Shown here: positions 10,040 to 20,236 of the stretch, piece by piece
Layout: the number at the start of each line of letters is the position of its first letter
How positions within the stretch are numbered: position 1 is the first letter of the stretch
Assembly (NCBI GenBank): GCA_903945375.1
Contig: CAJAVP010000025.1
Location: 1-63,563, forward strand
DNA length: 63,563 nt
From: an uncultured Methylococcaceae bacterium
GTDB lineage: Bacteria > Pseudomonadota > Gammaproteobacteria > Methylococcales > Methylomonadaceae
Direction: 5' to 3'
Notes under the pieces: generated by a model
The model's input: only the letters and a program-made list of their open reading frames with translations
The model's database searches: none
Told to the model about the DNA's origin: nothing
Position numbers and translations under genes: made by a program

Positions 10040-11195
10040 CATACCAACAGCTTACGGTTTTAGTGCCACCCTCATTTTAGTGTACGGCGTCAGCATGTTG
10101 ATCTATGCGCGTAAAATGTCAAATCGATTCAATGGACTGAATACCTTTGCCAACGCGATACTTTTGATGGCTTTCGGAGTGGCCTTAGTTTCTTTAAGGG
10201 GACACATTCCATTCGTCATATCCCTCCTTGGCGGCAATACCTTGATTGGGTTATCCTCCTGCCTGCTTTGCCGTGCCCATTTAGAGTTCATTAACGCACC
10301 CAAACCCTCAAGAATACCCAACGCGCCCTTATTAGGCGTGTTGATCGCTCTTTTGCTCTTATTCACCTTTATCTTGCCAAATAGTGAATACCGTAGTCTC
10401 GCGCTCAGCGCATTTTATTGCTCGCAATTCTTTTCAATAGCGTTTAACGTTCAGCGACTTCAACAGCAAACAGGACAAACTCAATATAAATCACTTAGTT
10501 CCATAGCCGCTGTCATGGCTGCATTTCTCGCCCTACGTTTTATCGCTCTGCTGTTTAGCGATCAACCTCGGGACTCGCTTGCGGTCATTAACGGGCTTCC
10601 CTTCGCATCAATCGTCATCATTTTGGTTATTTATATTGCTACACTTAATCTTGCCATCATCTTGATTACCAGTGGGCAACTCATACAACAACTCTCTGAT
10701 CTAGCCAACCAAGATTCGATGACCAAACTGTATAATCGACGCGGCCTAGAACATCAAATAGCCAATGGTACGCATCTCGATCACGTACTCGCCCTCATTC
10801 TCTGTGATCTCGATCATTTTAAAGCGATCAATGACCATTACGGACACCATGTCGGTGATCTCGTTCTACAAAACATTGCCAACTTACTCAAACGATCAAC
10901 CCGTGTGACAGATATTTGTACCCGCTGGGGTGGTGAAGAATTTTTAATCCTCCTACCCTTAACCGAAGTCAACGCCGCCTTTAATATCGCCGAAAAAATC
11001 CGCAATGCCGTTGAACAGCTAATCATTCCTGAATACCCAGAATTGCGCCTAACCTGTAGTTTTGGTATCAGTACCAGTCACAATTCATCACTAAGCCTTG
11101 ATCAAATTGCCCACCAAGCCGACATCAGTTTATATGAAGCTAAAAAACAAGGTAGGAATCGTATTTGCATTTATAATGCCAACACATTAGCTTAA
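10014..11195 (+). CDS. Membrane-anchored GGDEF diguanylate cyclase
   Basis: 393 aa. About six hydrophobic segments in residues 15-215 form an unnamed membrane sensor region; a GGDEF domain fills residues ~225-390. The active-site loop is intact (RWGGEEFLIL), as are the nucleotide/metal motif DLDHFKAINDHYGHHVGD and an I-site RVTD five residues before GGEEF. It should therefore make c-di-GMP from two GTP and be product-inhibited. The start overlaps the JAMM gene by 26 bases; a second ATG four codons in is possible. The ligand of the membrane part is unknown. Confidence 0.9.
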   Translation: MNTAMPVIDIPTAYGFSATLILVYGVSMLIYARKMSNRFNGLNTFANAILLMAFGVALVSLRGHIPFVISLLGGNTLIGLSSCLLCRAHLEFINAPKPSRIPNAPLLGVLIALLLLFTFILPNSEYRSLALSAFYCSQFFSIAFNVQRLQQQTGQTQYKSLSSIAAVMAAFLALRFIALLFSDQPRDSLAVINGLPFASIVIILVIYIATLNLAIILITSGQLIQQLSDLANQDSMTKLYNRRGLEHQIANGTHLDHVLALILCDLDHFKAINDHYGHHVGDLVLQNIANLLKRSTRVTDICTRWGGEEFLILLPLTEVNAAFNIAEKIRNAVEQLIIPEYPELRLTCSFGISTSHNSSLSLDQIAHQADISLYEAKKQGRNRICIYNANTLA

Positions 11196-11228
11196 ACTTT
11201 CCATAACCCCCATCTACAGCTCAAGTCG

Positions 11229-13262
11229 ATGTTACTTTCAAATCTTAAACCCCTAACCCTCGTGATCATCAGCGTATCGAGCCTAACCGCATTCAGCGCA
11301 GAACAACCGGTTGAAATCGCGCCAATCACCATCCTTGGCGAACCCATAACCAGCCCATCATTTAATGACGAGCCGGCCAGTAATAACACGATTGATCAAC
11401 CTGAACTCATCGAACGCGGTATCAATGACATTAAAAATCTAAGCTCACAAATTGCCAACTTTCATTTAACCGATCACGGCATAGGCTCATTCGGCAAAAT
11501 TTTCAGTTTGCGAGGTTTATCGGATACCGGAATTTTTAGTACCCCATCCGTGGTGTTTTATGTCGACGACGTTCCTTACACCAGCTCAGTCGCCACAATG
11601 GGACGCTTGTACAATATTGACAGCGTTTCGGTTTATCGCAGTGCACAGCCCGGGCGTTTTGGCAAAAACGCCTATGCTGGTGCGATAGATATCAAAAGCC
11701 AACAACCCGAAAATGCTATTGCCAGCCATTTAGCATTGGAACTGGGCAACTATAACCAGCATCAAGTCACCGCTGATAGCTCAGGCGCCTTGTTAAAAAA
11801 CAAGCTGTTTTACAGTGTGAGTGGCAATTTTCAACAACGCGATGGCTTTTTGTATAACAGCTTTCTTAACACCACACCCGATGGACAAAATCTCTTCAGC
11901 GGTCGTGCAGCATTGAGCTGGCGTCCCACTGAACAATGGGATATTCGCTTAACGCTACTGAAAGAAGACTTTGATTTCGGCGCAACGCGGCTAGTACGAC
12001 TCGACTCACCCGATTTTTATACCGTTCAATCAGAAATTACTGAGCAACTCAAACAACAAGCCGACACCCAAGCCTTGCGGGTGGCTTATCATTTTGACCA
12101 TTACGAATTATTATCCATCAGCAGCCATCGCTTATGGCGCATGGGGCCTCGTTTAGTCGATTTAAACTTAACGCCTGTACCCTTGTCACGCAGTCAAAAC
12201 CTCGTCAATGAAGCCTGGACACAAGAATTTCGTTTACACCCTAAAGTGCAACAAACCTGGGATTGGCAAATAGGCGCATTTTTTAGCGATGAAGCCAAAC
12301 ATGGCGTTATGGACTCGTTTACGCCGCTGGTTAATTACCATGTCGGTGTCCAGCAAAATACTATCAGTACTTATGCCGCCTTCGGAGAATTAGCCTATCG
12401 AGGGATTAAAGGTATTAAACCTTATATCGACTTGCGGGTGGATTATGTGGAAAATTTTATTAATGCGAGCAATCTGTTCCCAGGCAATCTGAGCTATGAC
12501 CTAAAACAAAGCGATAACTCGTTTTTTGTGAGTCCCAAATGGGGTATCGATGTTGACTTGACGCCAAATAGCCTACTCTATGCCGCCAGCGGTTGGTCAT
12601 TCAAACCCTCTGGCTACACAATACCCAATATCTATAGCAATTTGTCGCATTTTAACAAAGAAACCAATTGGCATAACGAACTGGGCATCAAAAGCCATTG
12701 GTTTGATCATCGCTTTCAATTGAATTTGGCGGGCTTTTACTACGCGATTGATGATTATCAAGTTGAGCGTTATTTCACACAAACAGATTATGGCATTATC
12801 AACGCACCGAAAGCCCATTCTTATGGCTTTGAAGTCGAATCACAAACTCAACTGATAAAAAACTTAACGCTAGAAACCAAGCTCGGCTACACCAAAACGC
12901 AATTTGATCGTTATAGCGACCCCATTACAGGGGTTGATTTCGCCGGTAAAAACGCACCCTTTATTCCAGACATGACGAGCCAAATTGCGTTGCAATATAA
13001 ACATCACAACGGCTATTTCGCCCGTGCGGAATGGCTTGTGACGGGTAAAACATATTTCAATGAGAACAATACCCAGTTGATGCAGCAAAACAATTACGAC
13101 CTCGCCAATCTGCGCGTAGGTTATGACAAAAATGGGTATAGCGCGTATCTGTTTGCCAATAATCTCGCCGACAATCATTACTACACCTATAAAGTCAGCA
13201 ACCTACGCGGTGCGCCAGGCGACCCAAGATTATTCGGTATACGCTTAGGGGTCAGCTTTTAG
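11229..13262 (+). CDS. TonB-dependent outer-membrane receptor
   Basis: 677 aa. A signal peptide (cleaved about after AFSA) is followed by a plug domain (residues ~35-170: ITILGEP, then SLRGLSDTGIFSTPSVVFYV and SVYRSAQPGRFGKNAYAGAI) and a 22-strand barrel ending in LFGIRLGVSF, with the terminal phenylalanine used by the BAM machinery. Such receptors import ferric siderophores, cobalamin or other large ligands using TonB energy. The architecture resembles the FecA/FhuA-like class, but the substrate cannot be read from the sequence. No transport partner is adjacent and no regulator site is obvious. Confidence 0.9.
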   Translation: MLLSNLKPLTLVIISVSSLTAFSAEQPVEIAPITILGEPITSPSFNDEPASNNTIDQPELIERGINDIKNLSSQIANFHLTDHGIGSFGKIFSLRGLSDTGIFSTPSVVFYVDDVPYTSSVATMGRLYNIDSVSVYRSAQPGRFGKNAYAGAIDIKSQQPENAIASHLALELGNYNQHQVTADSSGALLKNKLFYSVSGNFQQRDGFLYNSFLNTTPDGQNLFSGRAALSWRPTEQWDIRLTLLKEDFDFGATRLVRLDSPDFYTVQSEITEQLKQQADTQALRVAYHFDHYELLSISSHRLWRMGPRLVDLNLTPVPLSRSQNLVNEAWTQEFRLHPKVQQTWDWQIGAFFSDEAKHGVMDSFTPLVNYHVGVQQNTISTYAAFGELAYRGIKGIKPYIDLRVDYVENFINASNLFPGNLSYDLKQSDNSFFVSPKWGIDVDLTPNSLLYAASGWSFKPSGYTIPNIYSNLSHFNKETNWHNELGIKSHWFDHRFQLNLAGFYYAIDDYQVERYFTQTDYGIINAPKAHSYGFEVESQTQLIKNLTLETKLGYTKTQFDRYSDPITGVDFAGKNAPFIPDMTSQIALQYKHHNGYFARAEWLVTGKTYFNENNTQLMQQNNYDLANLRVGYDKNGYSAYLFANNLADNHYYTYKVSNLRGAPGDPRLFGIRLGVSF

Positions 13263-13277
13263 GTCATCAAACTTTTT

Positions 13278-13304
13278 AAAACGCGGGCAAGATGATGCCC
13301 ACGC
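13278..13304 (-). terminator. Probable intrinsic terminator after fhs
   Basis: Read on the minus strand, GCGTGGGCA-TCATCT-TGCCCGCGT forms a 9-pair stem including two G-U pairs, followed by a short T run (TTTT). It lies in the 45-base gap between the convergent TonB receptor and fhs genes. The T run is short, so the assignment is tentative. Confidence 0.5.
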
Positions 13305-13307
13305 TAA

Positions 13308-14981
13308 CTAAAACAAACCCGTTATCTTGCCATCGTCATCAATATCAATCCGCTCAGCCGCTGGTATTTTAGGCAAACCCGGCATAGTCATCATATCGCC
13401 CGCAATGGCGACCACGAAACCTGCACCATTCGCCAAGCGGACATCCCGAATTTCGACCGTATGACCAGAGGGAGCACCTTTGATCGTGGGATTGGTGGAA
13501 AATGACATTTGCGTTTTTGCCATACAAATCGGAAAACGTCCATAGTCCGTGTTCCAAGCCGCCAGCTGGGCTTTAATCTTCGCATTCGCCGTCACCGCCG
13601 CCGCGCCATAAAGCTTGGTAGCAATCGCTTCAATTTTTTCCCACAAACTTAAGTTTTCATCGTAAACGAACGTAAAATCAGAAGGATGCGTGTCGATGAT
13701 ATTCACCACCGCGTTTGCCAAGCCTTCAGCACCAGCACCGCCCGCCGCCCAATGTTTAGAGACCACACAGCTTGCCCCTAAATCGGCGCACTTGGCTTGT
13801 AATAAATCGATTTCTGCCGCCGTATCAAAGGTAAAATGATTAATACAAACGACGCAAGGCAAACCATAATGTTCGGTAATATTTTGGTAATGCCGCGCTA
13901 AATTCACAAAACCGTGTTCCACGGCGAGCAAATTTTCGTGATTTAAATCCTCTCGCGCAACGCCGCCGTGAAACTTTAACGCCCTAACCGTTGCCACCAA
14001 CACCACCGCAGCAGGCTTTAAGCCTGCCATGCGGCATTTGATATCCACAAATTTTTCCGCACCGAGATCCGCGCCAAAACCGGCTTCAGTAACCACATAA
14101 TCCGCCAATTTTAATGCGGTCTTCGTAGCCATAACGGTATTACAGCCATGCGCGATATTGGCAAACGGCCCGCCGTGAATAATCGCCACATTATTTTCCA
14201 AGGTTTGTACGAGATTTGGCTTAATCGCATCTTTAAGCAAAGCCGCCATTGCACCCTGTGCATGTAAATCACGCGCGTAAACGGGCGTGACTTTATCTGA
14301 TTTATAACCAATGACAATACGACCCAAACGCGCTTTTAAGTCAGAACGACTGGTTGCCAAACACAGAATTGCCATCACTTCCGACGCAACCACAATGTCA
14401 TAACCGTCTTCACGCAAGTAACCATTCGCCACCCCTCCCATGCCGACCACAATATCGCGTAAGGCACGGTCGTTCATATCCACCACGCGCTTCCATTGAA
14501 TACGCCGTGGATCAATATCCAATTCGTTACCGTGATGAATATGGTTGTCGATTAACGCCGATAATAAATTGTGCGCCACACCAATCGCATGAAAATCACC
14601 CGTAAAATGCAGGTTGATATCTTCCATAGGCACAACCTGAGCGTAACCGCCCCCAGCTGCGCCGCCTTTGACCCCAAAACACGGCCCTAACGATGGCTCA
14701 CGCAAACAGATAATGGTTTTTTTGCCCAGCCGATTCATCGCATCACCCAATCCTACCGTGGTGGTGGTTTTGCCTTCACCCGCTGGCGTTGGACTGATTG
14801 CCGTGACCAAAACCAACTGACCATCCGTTTGATTATCTAGGCTTTTAACATATTCCAGTGACAATTTCGCTTTGTAATGCCCAATCGGGTCAAGATGCTC
14901 GGCGGCAATGCCATACTGCTCTTGAGCTAAGCCAATAATCGGCTGCATGTTGGCGTTTTGGGCGATTTCTATATCAGACAT
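13308..14981 (-). CDS. fhs: Formate-tetrahydrofolate ligase
   Basis: ATP-dependent synthesis of 10-formyl-tetrahydrofolate from formate (FtfL in methylotroph literature), linking formate to the H4F branch that feeds the serine cycle. 557 aa, the family length. Shows the P-loop [14 protein letters not shown] near residue 66, [20 protein letters not shown] near 120, and [13 protein letters not shown] near 305. AGGA lies 8 bases before the ATG. Last gene of the mtdA-gck-glyA-fhs series, but separated from glyA by ~540 bases containing a methyltransferase remnant. Confidence 0.97.
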   Translation of the reverse strand: MSDIEIAQNANMQPIIGLAQEQYGIAAEHLDPIGHYKAKLSLEYVKSLDNQTDGQLVLVTAISPTPAGEGKTTTTVGLGDAMNRLGKKTIICLREPSLGPCFGVKGGAAGGGYAQVVPMEDINLHFTGDFHAIGVAHNLLSALIDNHIHHGNELDIDPRRIQWKRVVDMNDRALRDIVVGMGGVANGYLREDGYDIVVASEVMAILCLATSRSDLKARLGRIVIGYKSDKVTPVYARDLHAQGAMAALLKDAIKPNLVQTLENNVAIIHGGPFANIAHGCNTVMATKTALKLADYVVTEAGFGADLGAEKFVDIKCRMAGLKPAAVVLVATVRALKFHGGVAREDLNHENLLAVEHGFVNLARHYQNITEHYGLPCVVCINHFTFDTAAEIDLLQAKCADLGASCVVSKHWAAGGAGAEGLANAVVNIIDTHPSDFTFVYDENLSLWEKIEAIATKLYGAAAVTANAKIKAQLAAWNTDYGRFPICMAKTQMSFSTNPTIKGAPSGHTVEIRDVRLANGAGFVVAIAGDMMTMPGLPKIPAAERIDIDDDGKITGLF

Positions 14982-15028
14982 AGTTTTTCCTAAAAATAAA
15001 TAATCAGTGGTTAGTATAATTTTGAATT

Positions 15029-15448
15029 TTATTTAATGAGTGCAGGAGGTAATTTCATTAAGGTATTTCCAGCACCTACATAGGGTAATAAGCCAAATAT
15101 AGAAGTTTCTTCGCTATGTGTTGGTTGTGGAAATTGGAAATAAGATAAATTTTTAGCCGCTATAAAAAATAATCGCCTTCTTCTTTGTGGTGTTCCATAA
15201 TCCGCCGCCATAAGTTCACGATGTTTTACAGCATAACCAATTGACTCAAAAGATTTATAAATTTCTTTTAACATATCGGCTGTTTTTACTTGAGCAAGTC
15301 CATAAACATTTTCCATAATCACAATTTCAGGTTGTAAAAATGAAATATCATCGCGTTTTATGGAAACTAATAATCTATCTATTTCTGCTGACCAAGGATA
15401 TTCAATAAGTGGTAAATGCCCCATTACTTTTGCACTGTTATTTATCAC
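15029..15448 (-). pseudogene. Cytosine-C5 DNA methyltransferase remnant (internal fragment)
   Basis: The 139-codon frame encodes only the middle of a Dcm-type methyltransferase: motif IV reads IVIMENVYGL (catalytic-site ENV) and motif VIII reads GTPQRRRRLFFIAA. The SAM-binding motif I, the PCQ loop (motif IV in most) with the catalytic cysteine, most of the target-recognition region and C-terminal motif X are missing, against a usual length above 300 aa. It opens with GTG and cannot be active. It lies between glyA and fhs on their strand and is markedly more AT-rich than either, which suggests a decayed restriction-modification insertion. Confidence 0.8.
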
Positions 15449-15506
15449 ACAACGCTTTATCCATTATTTTTTGAATAGCTGCTAATTTTGATTTATTAGC
15501 AGCCAT
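15438..15506 (-). other. 22-codon ORF before the methyltransferase remnant
   Basis: ATG at 15504-15506 to TAA at 15438-15440 encodes MAANKSKLAAIQKIMDKALC plus two residues. Its end overlaps the GTG start of the methyltransferase remnant in another frame. It may be the tail or head of a second gene from the same lost module, or nothing; no function is claimed. Confidence 0.25.
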
Positions 15507-15522
15507 CAATTTAACTCTTTAT

Positions 15523-16776
15523 TTAACTATAAACCGGAAACCGCTTGCACAACACCGCGACCTTCTCACGCACGGCTGCCAACATGGTTTCATCTTCCAT
15601 ATTTTCCATCACATCGCACATTAAATGCGCCACCTCGGTCACTTCCGCTTCTTTAAAACCGCGCGTAGTTGGTGCAGGCGTACCAACCCGAATACCACTG
15701 GTGACAAAGGGAGATTGTGGATCATTTGGCACGGCATTTTTATTCACCGTAATATGGGCTCGGCCTAACGCGGCATCAGCGGCTTTACCGGTAATGCCTT
15801 TAGCCACCAGCGATACCAGCATTAAATGATTGTCTGTGCCGCCTGAGACCACATCAAAGCCACGCGCTATAAAAACCGCCGCCATAGCCTGAGCATTTTT
15901 AATCACTTGTTGCTGATAGACTTTAAACTCTGGTTCCATGGCTTCTTTGAATGCAACAGCTTTGGCAGCAATCACATGCATAGAGGGACCACCTTGAATG
16001 CCTGGAAAAATACTAGAATCGATTTTTTTCTCTAGTTCAGGATTACTGCGGCATAAAATCAAGCCACCACGCGGGCCACGCAAAGATTTATGTGTGGTAC
16101 TGGTGACCGCATCTGCAAACGGCACCGGATTGGGATATAATCCCGCCGCAACCAATCCAGCGACATGCGCCATATCCACGACAAAATAAGCACCCACTTG
16201 GTCAGCAATCGCACGAAAACGTTGCCAATCCCACACTCTGGAATACGCTGAGAAACCAGCAACAATCAATTTAGGCTGATGTTCTTTAGCCAAACCTTCA
16301 ACTTGATCGTAATCAATTTTGCCGCTGGATAGATCCAAGCCGTACTGAACAGCGTTATACAATTTGCCCGAAAAATTAGGTTTAGCACCGTGCGTTAAAT
16401 GCCCGCCATCCGCTAAACTTAAACCTAATAGGGTATCACCAGGCTGAATCATTGCCATAAATACCGCCATGTTAGCTTGCGAACCAGAATGCGCTTGAAC
16501 ATTGGCATAATCCGCACCAAACAAGGCTTTAGCGCGATCAATCGCCAGTTGTTCCGCCTGATCGACAAATTCACAGCCGCCATAATAGCGTTTGCCCGGA
16601 TAGCCTTCGGCGTATTTATTGGTTAATTGCGAACCTAAAGCCTCCATGACACGAGGGCTGGCGTAATTTTCTGAAGCAATCAATTCAATATGATCTTCTT
16701 GGCGGCGACGCTCTTGTTCCATTGCTTGAAACAACTCATCATCAAAGCCGGCGATGGTCATGGATTGGTTAAACAT
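15523..16776 (-). CDS. glyA: Serine hydroxymethyltransferase
   Basis: PLP enzyme interconverting serine and glycine with methylene-tetrahydrofolate; in the serine cycle it adds the C1 unit to glycine. 417 aa. The PLP lysine lies in [14 protein letters not shown] (residue ~230), with [11 protein letters not shown] near the N-terminus and [12 protein letters not shown] near residue 65. A strong AAGGAG precedes the ATG. The glycerate kinase stop is 10 bases upstream, so the two genes are cotranscribed. Confidence 0.97.
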   Translation of the reverse strand: MFNQSMTIAGFDDELFQAMEQERRRQEDHIELIASENYASPRVMEALGSQLTNKYAEGYPGKRYYGGCEFVDQAEQLAIDRAKALFGADYANVQAHSGSQANMAVFMAMIQPGDTLLGLSLADGGHLTHGAKPNFSGKLYNAVQYGLDLSSGKIDYDQVEGLAKEHQPKLIVAGFSAYSRVWDWQRFRAIADQVGAYFVVDMAHVAGLVAAGLYPNPVPFADAVTSTTHKSLRGPRGGLILCRSNPELEKKIDSSIFPGIQGGPSMHVIAAKAVAFKEAMEPEFKVYQQQVIKNAQAMAAVFIARGFDVVSGGTDNHLMLVSLVAKGITGKAADAALGRAHITVNKNAVPNDPQSPFVTSGIRVGTPAPTTRGFKEAEVTEVAHLMCDVMENMEDETMLAAVREKVAVLCKRFPVYS

Positions 16777-16786
16777 GGTTTTCTCC

Positions 16787-18145
16787 TTATAGAGTTTTAT
16801 TAAAATGAGGATCGATTAACAGCAGCTGTAAATCAGCAACATTTGTACCGGTTGCACCGGTCATCACTAAATCGTCTGAACATTGTAACGCATGGTAAGC
16901 ATCATTGTTATCCAGTGCCGCCAAAGGATTCATCCCTAAGGCTTGCATACGCCACAAACTATCGGCATCAACCAAACCGCCAGCGGCATCTGTTGGGCCA
17001 TCCCGACCATCAGTGCCGGCACTCAAAAACACCCATTGCCCCGATAGTCCTTGTGATTGTGCAGCCAAGGCAAACGCCAATGCCATTTCTTGATTTCGCC
17101 CACCCAAGCCATTACCTTGCAAGGTGACGGTCGTCTCGCCACCCGCCAACAATGCCAAGGGACAATCAATACGCCGTGCCGCTTGCACAAATTGTTCTGC
17201 AACCTGCCTCGCCTCACCGCATAACTGTGTGCTGTAACACTCGGTTTGATAGGATTGTCGTTGCGCTGCAGCGATCATTGCCTGAAGACTCTGTGTATTT
17301 CCGCCAATCAAACTATGTCCAACTGTATTGAATATCGGATCATTCGCTTTGGGGGTTTCTTGCTGCAACCCCAACTGTCCTTGTTGTAAATGAAGCTGGA
17401 CACTGTTTGGGACTTTATCCCAAATCCCTTTATTTTTTAATAGCTCAACCGCGTCGGCATAACACGTATCATCGGCAACCGTCGGCCCGCTGGCAATCGC
17501 GCTTAACTCATCACCCAAAACATCCGACAAAACCAGCGCATGTACGTCAGCAGGCGGCGCCAATCGCGCTAAACCACCACCTTTTAACTGCGACAGATGC
17601 TTACGAACACAATTGATTTCATTGATATTTGCACCACTTGCCAATAATAAGCGCGTGGTATCAGACTTTTCTTGCAAACTCACAGACGCAACCGGATAAG
17701 GCAATAATGCCGAACCGCCACCACTGACCAACACTAAAACCAGCTCACCGACCCGTGCCGCACGGACTCGTTCCGCAATTCGCTTGGCAGCGATTAAGCC
17801 GGCGACATCCGGCAAAGGATGTCCCGCGCCCATGACATCAAGACCAGGAATATCCTGTACATTTTCATAATTGGTAACAACTAAACCGGAATCGGTAAGC
17901 AATGACGCAGGGATAATCGCCTGTGCAGCCTCAGCCATCGCACAAGCCGCTTTGCCGAACGCAATAAGATGGATTTTTGACCAAGAGCCCGTACGCAAAC
18001 AACCGTCGTTTAACCTAATGCTCAGTTGCTTGGCATCCGCACGCAAATACTGCTGCACGGCACGCGCCGGATCAGCCGCTGCTACACCCGCTTCAAAAAT
18101 AGCGAGGGCTTGCAGTCTTAGCTCCGCTACGTTCGGCGTTGCCAT
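16787..18145 (-). CDS. gck: Glycerate 2-kinase (MOFRL type)
   Basis: Phosphorylates glycerate to 2-phosphoglycerate, the step that returns serine-cycle carbon to phosphoenolpyruvate. 452 aa. The N-terminal DUF4147 domain shows [15 protein letters not shown] and [15 protein letters not shown]; the C-terminal MOFRL domain shows [23 protein letters not shown] and [15 protein letters not shown]. Lies 9 bases after mtdA and 10 bases before glyA. The family and length separate it from the GlxK-type kinases. The specific product (2-PG) follows from knowledge of the family. Confidence 0.92.
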   Translation of the reverse strand: MATPNVAELRLQALAIFEAGVAAADPARAVQQYLRADAKQLSIRLNDGCLRTGSWSKIHLIAFGKAACAMAEAAQAIIPASLLTDSGLVVTNYENVQDIPGLDVMGAGHPLPDVAGLIAAKRIAERVRAARVGELVLVLVSGGGSALLPYPVASVSLQEKSDTTRLLLASGANINEINCVRKHLSQLKGGGLARLAPPADVHALVLSDVLGDELSAIASGPTVADDTCYADAVELLKNKGIWDKVPNSVQLHLQQGQLGLQQETPKANDPIFNTVGHSLIGGNTQSLQAMIAAAQRQSYQTECYSTQLCGEARQVAEQFVQAARRIDCPLALLAGGETTVTLQGNGLGGRNQEMALAFALAAQSQGLSGQWVFLSAGTDGRDGPTDAAGGLVDADSLWRMQALGMNPLAALDNNDAYHALQCSDDLVMTGATGTNVADLQLLLIDPHFNKTL

Positions 18146-18154
18146 CAGCTTGCT

Positions 18155-19012
18155 TTATGCCATTGTTTTGGCAAGAGCAAAAATGTTTTCAGCATCCAAA
18201 ACCAGCTGACTCTCTTCAAACAACTTAGCGATGCAGGCGCGATGCAAAGCGAGCTTTAACGACCCAAAGCCAATCGCACCCCAGACAATCTTGCCATGTC
18301 GCTCTTGACCTTTATCCAACATATCCATTCCACCAATGCCCAACGGTGGCGTAGCGTTGGCATCAGCCATCAGCTCAATGGTCTTATTGTGTTGCCAATG
18401 TTCCACATCAAGCAATTTAACGCCAGCTGCACCGGTTGCTAAAACAATCTGGGCATCTTCAATAGCCGCTGCTCGCGCCTCATTATCAAACGCTTCCAGC
18501 GGCGTTAGCTCAACACCAAACCGCGCTTTCATTGCGGCACAAACACTTGCGGCACGCTCATATTGACGCGCAGTTAGCGTCACCTGAGCACCTTCTTGTG
18601 CCAGCATCGCCGCTGCACGTTGACCAACCGGCCCGGTTCCCGCCAACACCACGGCTTTTTTGCCCGCCAATGTACCGCTAGTTGCCAATTTAGCCACAGC
18701 GGCCGCCGCTGTGGTATTGCTGCCATTGCTATCTAACATAACAGACACTTGGAAACCGGAAAAAAAATGGCTTTGTACCGCCGTAAACAAGGCTTGACCG
18801 GCATTCATATCACTGCCACCGACAAAAATCGCTGTATTTTTTTTGTCCTTCGGCGCACGCGTAAAAATAGCCCCTTCGACCAGCCCACGGCAATTGTCCG
18901 GCGAGACATTCCCATAACCGATGACGTGATCTGCACCACCGTCGTAAGCAACAACCGTATCAAACACGGCAGGATAAATATCGGTATCAAATTGGAATAG
19001 TAACTTCTTCAT
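18155..19012 (-). CDS. mtdA: NADP-dependent methylene-H4MPT/methylene-H4F dehydrogenase
   Basis: 285 aa. The N-terminus MKKLLFQFDTDIYPAVFDTV and segments FVGGSDMNAGQALF, VMLDSNGSNTTAAAAVAKLA and the Rossmann loop VVLAGTGPVGQRAA are characteristic of the MtdA/MtdB family found in methylotrophs. The length fits MtdA better than the slightly longer MtdB, and the operon with gck, glyA and fhs (all serine-cycle/H4F functions) favours MtdA, which acts with both pterins. The MtdA/MtdB choice is an inference. CAGG precedes the ATG. Confidence 0.85.
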   Translation of the reverse strand: MKKLLFQFDTDIYPAVFDTVVAYDGGADHVIGYGNVSPDNCRGLVEGAIFTRAPKDKKNTAIFVGGSDMNAGQALFTAVQSHFFSGFQVSVMLDSNGSNTTAAAAVAKLATSGTLAGKKAVVLAGTGPVGQRAAAMLAQEGAQVTLTARQYERAASVCAAMKARFGVELTPLEAFDNEARAAAIEDAQIVLATGAAGVKLLDVEHWQHNKTIELMADANATPPLGIGGMDMLDKGQERHGKIVWGAIGFGSLKLALHRACIAKLFEESQLVLDAENIFALAKTMA

Positions 19013-19073
19013 GGCTTACCTGTTGGCTTTAAAAAATGATTTAGTGGCTATTATAGGCGATAACGGCTGAGAT

Positions 19074-20234
19074 TCATGTGTCCGAAGCCGCTTCGGGCGC
19101 GGCAATTTCCAGCTCGGTTAAATAACAGCCTGGGTCTTCCGCCCAATAATTACCCGTCGTTTGCATAGCGCGAACTCGTGTGTTGCCATTGCAAATGGTT
19201 TGATAATAACAACGGCCACAGCGTCCTTCCAAGGGTCTGGGCTGTTGCTTGAGTCCTGCCATCAAAGGATCAGAAAGGTCAGTCCAAATTTCAGAAAATG
19301 GGCGTTGGCGAACATTGCCTAAGGAATAATGCCACCAAAACGTATCGGGATGCACATTGCCCAAATTATCAATATTGGCAACATTCACCCCCGAGGCATT
19401 GCCGCCCCATTGTTCCAGTTTGGCTTTCATAATCGCCAGTTGATCGGGATAATGCAAAGCCACCCAGTGCAAAAAATAAACCGCATCAGCATCATTATTG
19501 CCGGTCACAAATTCCCGCTCTTTGCCCGCTTTAAGCCAATCGTGAGCGGTATCAAACAACAAACTCATCGCCGCACGGGTCATTTCCTGCAAGGCATCAT
19601 CTTTGCGATTTTTATTGCCGCGTCCACCGTAATTTAAATGCGATAGATAAAATTTATCGATAGCATAATCATCCATGAGCTGTAATAAAGCCGGAAAATC
19701 AGCGTAATTATCTTGCGTCAGCGTAAAGCGAATGCCCACTTTAATGCCTTTATCTAAACAAAGCTGAATACCGCGCAAGGCCTCATCAAACGAGCCTTGC
19801 ATCCGGCGAAAACGGTCGTGAGTCGCAGGCATTCCATCGAGACTAACACCGACATAGTGATAATTCATGGCGGCAATCTGCTCGATAGTGTGAGCCGTAA
19901 TGCGCGTGCCATTGCTGGACAACGCCAGATAAAAGCCCATGTCTTTCGCGCGTTGGGATATTTTAAAAATATCGGGATGTAATAATGGCTCGCCACCGGA
20001 CAAAATCAACACCGGGACTTTAAAGGCCCGCAAATCCTCCATCACGGAAAAAATCTCTTCGGTAGTCAACTCGCCCGGAAAATCAATATCCGCCGAGGTG
20101 GTATAACAATGCTTACACGCTAAATTACAGCGTCGCAATAAATTCCAGATGACCACCGGTGCAGCGGGCTTGCGTACGGGTTTAAGCGGGGTGGGTTCGA
20201 TAAGTTCGCGCAGATACTGACTGACTCTAAACAT
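19074..20234 (-). CDS. nirJ: NirJ-type radical SAM protein (heme d1 synthesis family)
   Basis: 386 aa. The radical SAM cluster motif is CNLACKHC (residues ~36-43), preceded by the NirJ-typical VVIWNLLRRC, with LILSGGEPLL following. The C-terminal SPASM-like region carries CGRCYYQTIC and a later Cys in AEDPGCYL for a second cluster. The stretches TGNNDADAVYFLHW, WGGNASGVNVANIDNLG and VHPDTFWWHYSLGNVR match NirJ proteins, which remove propionates during heme d1 synthesis for cytochrome cd1 nitrite reductase. No nirS or other nir gene is visible. It starts 2 bases after the cupin stop and ends 61 bases before mtdA. Confidence 0.82.
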   Translation of the reverse strand: MFRVSQYLRELIEPTPLKPVRKPAAPVVIWNLLRRCNLACKHCYTTSADIDFPGELTTEEIFSVMEDLRAFKVPVLILSGGEPLLHPDIFKISQRAKDMGFYLALSSNGTRITAHTIEQIAAMNYHYVGVSLDGMPATHDRFRRMQGSFDEALRGIQLCLDKGIKVGIRFTLTQDNYADFPALLQLMDDYAIDKFYLSHLNYGGRGNKNRKDDALQEMTRAAMSLLFDTAHDWLKAGKEREFVTGNNDADAVYFLHWVALHYPDQLAIMKAKLEQWGGNASGVNVANIDNLGNVHPDTFWWHYSLGNVRQRPFSEIWTDLSDPLMAGLKQQPRPLEGRCGRCYYQTICNGNTRVRAMQTTGNYWAEDPGCYLTELEIAAPEAASDT

Positions 20235-20236
20235 AA

